Positions 4,683-7,384 of a stretch of DNA of 7,384 nt are shown one piece after another. Under the pieces are notes generated by a model. It made no database searches and was not told the origin of the DNA. It saw only the letters and a program-made list of their open reading frames with translations. Source of the DNA: Defluviitaleaceae bacterium (lineage in GTDB: Bacteria > Bacillota > Clostridia > Lachnospirales > WRAX01); NCBI GenBank assembly GCA_009784355.1, contig WRBU01000048.1:1-7384 (forward strand), in the 5' to 3' direction. A program made the position numbers and the translations under genes. Within the stretch, counting starts at the first letter, position 1. Every line of letters starts with the position of its first letter.

Positions 4683-7214
4683 ATGAAAAAAAATCTAAAA
4701 CGCAGCATGGTTTTTGCTGCGCTGTGTGCCGTGTTTGCTTCTTCTTTTCCGTCTTTGCAAACGCAAGCAGCACCGCAAATTTTATTTGAAGAAACGCAGA
4801 CGACAAGGTTGTCAAACAATACATATTTAATTGAATCGACAAGAATTACATCGGCAGGACTGGTGGACATCAACCTACTTCGCATCCCGCTAAACGACCC
4901 TTATTTGGAAATAGGCGTGTTTAACTCTCAGGTTCAATTTGGGCTAAAACAGCCCGCAACAACACTTTTGAACCAACACGGAGCTTTTGCAGGGGTTAAT
5001 GGTGACTTTTTTGGGTTGGCTGGGCGACATTCTGTCCCGCTTGGGCTTGAGGTGGTTGACGGGCATTTTTCCGTACATCGTGGGTTAAATTACACGGGCA
5101 ATCTTTCTGCCAGTTTTTTAATGGGAGAAGGGGGAGTTTTTACAGATTATATTAGAGTGCAAATTGCTCTTTTGCTAGATGGCGAAAGTCCCTTTGAAGT
5201 CAGCTCTATGAATATGGTTACAAGCCTTTATTTTCCGTCGTTTTTGACGCATGGATATGTTGCAAATACCTCTGAAATTGATGTGCGCTTTCCCCGCACG
5301 TACAAACTTGTGGTAGAAAATAATATTATCACAAATATTACTCACGAAAGCGTCTACGTCCCGCAAAACGGCTTTGTGGTGATTATGAACGAAAACACAT
5401 TTGCCGGCAATTATCATTTGTTTTACATAGGACAGCGTGCAGAAATGGAATTTTATACCAGCGTCGACTATGCTGCTGTACACACTGCAATTTCGGGCGA
5501 AAACCGAATATTGCACCATGGTGAAATTCCTAATATTCCCGCAACACGTGCTACAGGGCGCAACCCACGCACTATTTTAGGGATTTGCCGTTACGGAGAA
5601 ACTCTTTTCCTAATGACAATAGACGGACGCAATCATTCCATAGGTGCGACATTGGCAGAAGCGGCACATTATATCCGTGATTTTGGGGCATACCATGCCA
5701 TTGCACTTGACGGCGGCGGCTCTACCACCATGGCGGCGGCTCGTCCTGCTGGAAATTTGGCTTTGGTGAACAGCCCGTCAGAGGGCACACAGCGCAATAT
5801 TATCAATACCATTGGTGTTGTAAATCACGCACCCGTAGGCGACGTTACTAGCTTCGGGATTTTGGGGCAAGAAAGAATTGCGGTTGGCATCCCTGCAAGC
5901 ATTAGCTTCATGGGGTTTGATGCGTATATGAATGCTGTAGACATTTCGGATGAAAATGTGAATATTTCGGTGCTTAACGGGGAACTTGTGTCGGGGAGCA
6001 TAATTGCTCATTCCGCAGGCGATGTTCACGTCATTGCGAATTTTGGCGGTTTAACTACAACAACAGTTTTTGAAGCCATTGAAGTTGCAGAAATCACCAC
6101 AAGCATAAACGTTTTGCCCGTTGGCTTTAATATCAATGCCTTGCCTAATTTCATAGGTATTGATAATTTTGGACGTAGGGTAAATCTTAATCCATCTCAA
6201 TTACAGCTCCAAGTTTACCCAAATGTCGACAGTCCCGGCTGGCTCGGGGTTGCGGCGCATCACGCACGTTTATACATACCCGTAGTCGGCAATGCTTTGG
6301 AAAGAAGTACAACACCCATAAATGCCGCAAGTTTTTCGTCATACCCAGCAGGAATAAGCGGACGTGTTGAAATTTTTAATGACGGTGTTGCGGCACTTCA
6401 CTACACATTTGCGGCGGCAAATATTTCACAGGCGGCATTTATAAACCTTGGAACGGACTTTGTGCAAGATGCATCTTATTTGAGTGTTTATGTGTATGGA
6501 AATAATAGCAACCACTGGTTGCGTGGAAATTTAATAGATGAAACCGGAAATGTTTTCACCATTGACTTTGTTCGCTCCATAGACTTTTTGGGCTGGCGGG
6601 AAATTAATGTAGCCGTGCCAAATGATGCCGTTGGGGCTGTGCGCTTATCTCGCATTTGGGCGGTGTCACTTTCGCAAGATTATAGCGAGGGAGGTTCAAT
6701 TTTCATACGACCGCCTCAGTTTTTGCGTAGCGTTGCGTCAAATGCAGTGAATTTACCAGCCTCGACTGTTGCGGCAGACCCTTTGCGTGCTAACCTTGCT
6801 GCCCAGCAACAGCAAAACACTCTTGATATAGTATTAACACCGCAAAACATCCCTGAAAGTACAATACAAGGGCTTGCTATCGTTTCTTTGGATGCATCAA
6901 ACGGCGGCATTTTGAGCACACACGCCCTTGGATGGCAAAACTTATTATATGAATTGCGTACGACCACCGCAGGCACTATTGTCATTCATACAAACACTTC
7001 GCCGCTTTACTACAATAACCAAAGAGAGTTTGAGTTGCTGCACAGCTTTTTGCAAAGCCTTTCTGCTAATGTATTTGTGATGTCTAATGGAGGGCAAAGT
7101 TCATGGGCGGGAATGGTTGACGGCGTGCGGTATCTAAACCTTCCCTATGACGGCAATGAAGCCTTACAGCTTCGCTTCGGTGCAGATGGTGTGCGATATG
7201 ATATAGTGCAGTAA
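4683..7214 (+). CDS. Secreted multidomain phosphodiester glycosidase (NAGPA domain) protein
   Basis: An 843-residue exported protein. Residues 1 to about 29 are a signal peptide (MKKNLKRS, hydrophobic core, cleavage near TQA/A). Residues about 50-380 form the NAGPA domain, named after the lysosomal uncovering enzyme that removes GlcNAc from a phosphodiester. Landmarks are AGVNGDFF (103-110), GRNPRTILG (292-300), TIDGRNHSIGATLAEAA (312-328) and the catalytic-type ALDGGGSTTM (341-350). Residues about 385-515 look like an Ig-like all-beta domain. About 545-680 resembles a jelly-roll carbohydrate-binding module (GRVEIFNDGVAALHYTF, YLSVYVYGNNSNHWLRGNLIDETGN, GWREINVAVP). A Gln-rich linker (708-711) leads to a C-terminal region, about 712-843, that resembles the second half of a calcineurin-like phosphoesterase. 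There is no LPXTG, SLH or transmembrane anchor, so it is probably released. Bacterial NAGPA proteins likely cleave sugar-phosphodiester bonds in wall or capsule polymers; the substrate here is inferred only. It is followed 30 nt later by murJ. Confidence 0.88.
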   Translation: MKKNLKRSMVFAALCAVFASSFPSLQTQAAPQILFEETQTTRLSNNTYLIESTRITSAGLVDINLLRIPLNDPYLEIGVFNSQVQFGLKQPATTLLNQHGAFAGVNGDFFGLAGRHSVPLGLEVVDGHFSVHRGLNYTGNLSASFLMGEGGVFTDYIRVQIALLLDGESPFEVSSMNMVTSLYFPSFLTHGYVANTSEIDVRFPRTYKLVVENNIITNITHESVYVPQNGFVVIMNENTFAGNYHLFYIGQRAEMEFYTSVDYAAVHTAISGENRILHHGEIPNIPATRATGRNPRTILGICRYGETLFLMTIDGRNHSIGATLAEAAHYIRDFGAYHAIALDGGGSTTMAAARPAGNLALVNSPSEGTQRNIINTIGVVNHAPVGDVTSFGILGQERIAVGIPASISFMGFDAYMNAVDISDENVNISVLNGELVSGSIIAHSAGDVHVIANFGGLTTTTVFEAIEVAEITTSINVLPVGFNINALPNFIGIDNFGRRVNLNPSQLQLQVYPNVDSPGWLGVAAHHARLYIPVVGNALERSTTPINAASFSSYPAGISGRVEIFNDGVAALHYTFAAANISQAAFINLGTDFVQDASYLSVYVYGNNSNHWLRGNLIDETGNVFTIDFVRSIDFLGWREINVAVPNDAVGAVRLSRIWAVSLSQDYSEGGSIFIRPPQFLRSVASNAVNLPASTVAADPLRANLAAQQQQNTLDIVLTPQNIPESTIQGLAIVSLDASNGGILSTHALGWQNLLYELRTTTAGTIVIHTNTSPLYYNNQREFELLHSFLQSLSANVFVMSNGGQSSWAGMVDGVRYLNLPYDGNEALQLRFGADGVRYDIVQ

Positions 7215-7227
7215 GCAAAGCTATTTT

Positions 7228-7234
7228 GAAAGGA
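7228..7234 (+). promoter_or_regulatory. Ribosome binding site of the murJ start
   Basis: GAAAGGA, 10 nt before the ATG at 7245. The gap is slightly long, but this is the only ATG in frame with the recognisable MurJ N-terminus. The 30-nt gap after the NAGPA gene holds no terminator. Confidence 0.55.
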
Positions 7235-7244
7235 ATATCAACTA

Positions 7245-7384
7245 ATGGAGGAAACAAAAACACAAAATAGCGGAGTCAAGACCATTTCGGTGGTTATGTT
7301 TTTGGTGCTGTTTTCCAAAATAAGCGGACTTGTGCGAGAGATGGTATTTTTAAGGCTTTTGGGCACAGAATCCGCCGAAGCTGC
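7245..7384 (+). CDS. murJ: Lipid II flippase MurJ/MviN family, N-terminal fragment (3' end outside window)
   Basis: Only the first 46 codons are in the window. After a polar start (MEETKTQNSGVKT), the first membrane helix begins (ISVVMFLVLFSKISGLVREMVF), followed by LRLLGTESAEA. The SKISGLVRE stretch, followed by a small-residue/acidic segment, is the N-terminal hallmark of the MurJ/MviN family of the MOP transporter superfamily. MurJ flips the peptidoglycan precursor lipid II across the cytoplasmic membrane; related members export other lipid-linked glycans, so a role in another polysaccharide pathway cannot be excluded from this fragment. It is on the same strand and 30 nt after the NAGPA gene, hence probably co-transcribed with it. 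Confidence 0.82.
   Translation, partial: MEETKTQNSGVKTISVVMFLVLFSKISGLVREMVFLRLLGTESAEA

Noticed and set aside
4574..4885. 103-codon open frame on the minus strand across the junction of the two secreted protein genes
   Set aside because: It runs opposite two signal-peptide proteins with strong ribosome binding sites; the frame has no supporting start signal or domain.
5712..5742. 11-bp direct repeat GGCGGCGGCTC in the NAGPA gene
   Set aside because: The two copies are read in different frames and reflect Gly- and Ala-rich codons around the conserved DGGGS motif, so coincidence is likely.
1..7384. CRISPR array, tRNA, insertion sequence, toxin-antitoxin pair or phage defence genes
   Set aside because: No regularly spaced repeats, cloverleaf-like sequence, transposase motifs or defence-type domains were seen on either strand.

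Overview
The window looks like a chromosomal stretch of a member of the Bacillota, most likely class Clostridia. Strong AGGAGG-type ribosome binding sites precede almost every gene, sigma-A-like promoters with extended -10 elements are visible, and the proteins are Clostridia-like: an RNase G/E C-terminus, a GyrI-like protein, and a secreted NAGPA-domain protein next to MurJ. The genus cannot be fixed from the sequence alone. No mobile element, tRNA, rRNA or CRISPR array is visible, and no gene-free gap exceeds about 80 bases.

Layout. At the left edge, on the + strand, is the end of a ribonuclease G/E gene (1-252), followed by a small stand-alone GyrI-like ligand-binding protein (319-780). 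It converges on a three-gene minus-strand operon that reads right to left: a 23S-type pseudouridine synthase of the RluB/RsuA family (3583-2882), an RsmF-type rRNA m5C methyltransferase (2885-1608, 4-nt overlap) and an APH-fold phosphotransferase (1595-819, 12 nt after the methyltransferase stop). The operon begins in a 94-bp divergent control region (3584-3677). There a minus-strand promoter and a plus-strand promoter have neighbouring -35 boxes. The plus-strand promoter drives an O6-alkylguanine-DNA alkyltransferase, ogt (3678-4130).

To the right, a separate + strand unit has its own probable promoter (about 4142-4170). It encodes a small secreted protein of unknown function (4202-4669), then an 843-residue secreted multidomain protein with a phosphodiester-glycosidase (NAGPA) domain (4683-7214), then the first 46 codons of a MurJ/MviN lipid II flippase (7245 to the edge). 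The spacing suggests co-transcription and a cell-envelope or extracellular glycan theme.

Main points for a second look: a perfect GC-rich palindrome that lies in frame inside the methyltransferase gene as an apparent linker insertion; a C-terminal region of the NAGPA protein that resembles the back half of a calcineurin-like phosphoesterase without its metal-binding front half; the pairing of that protein with an uncharacterised secreted protein and MurJ; and an RNase G/E that ends before the usual zinc-link cysteines.
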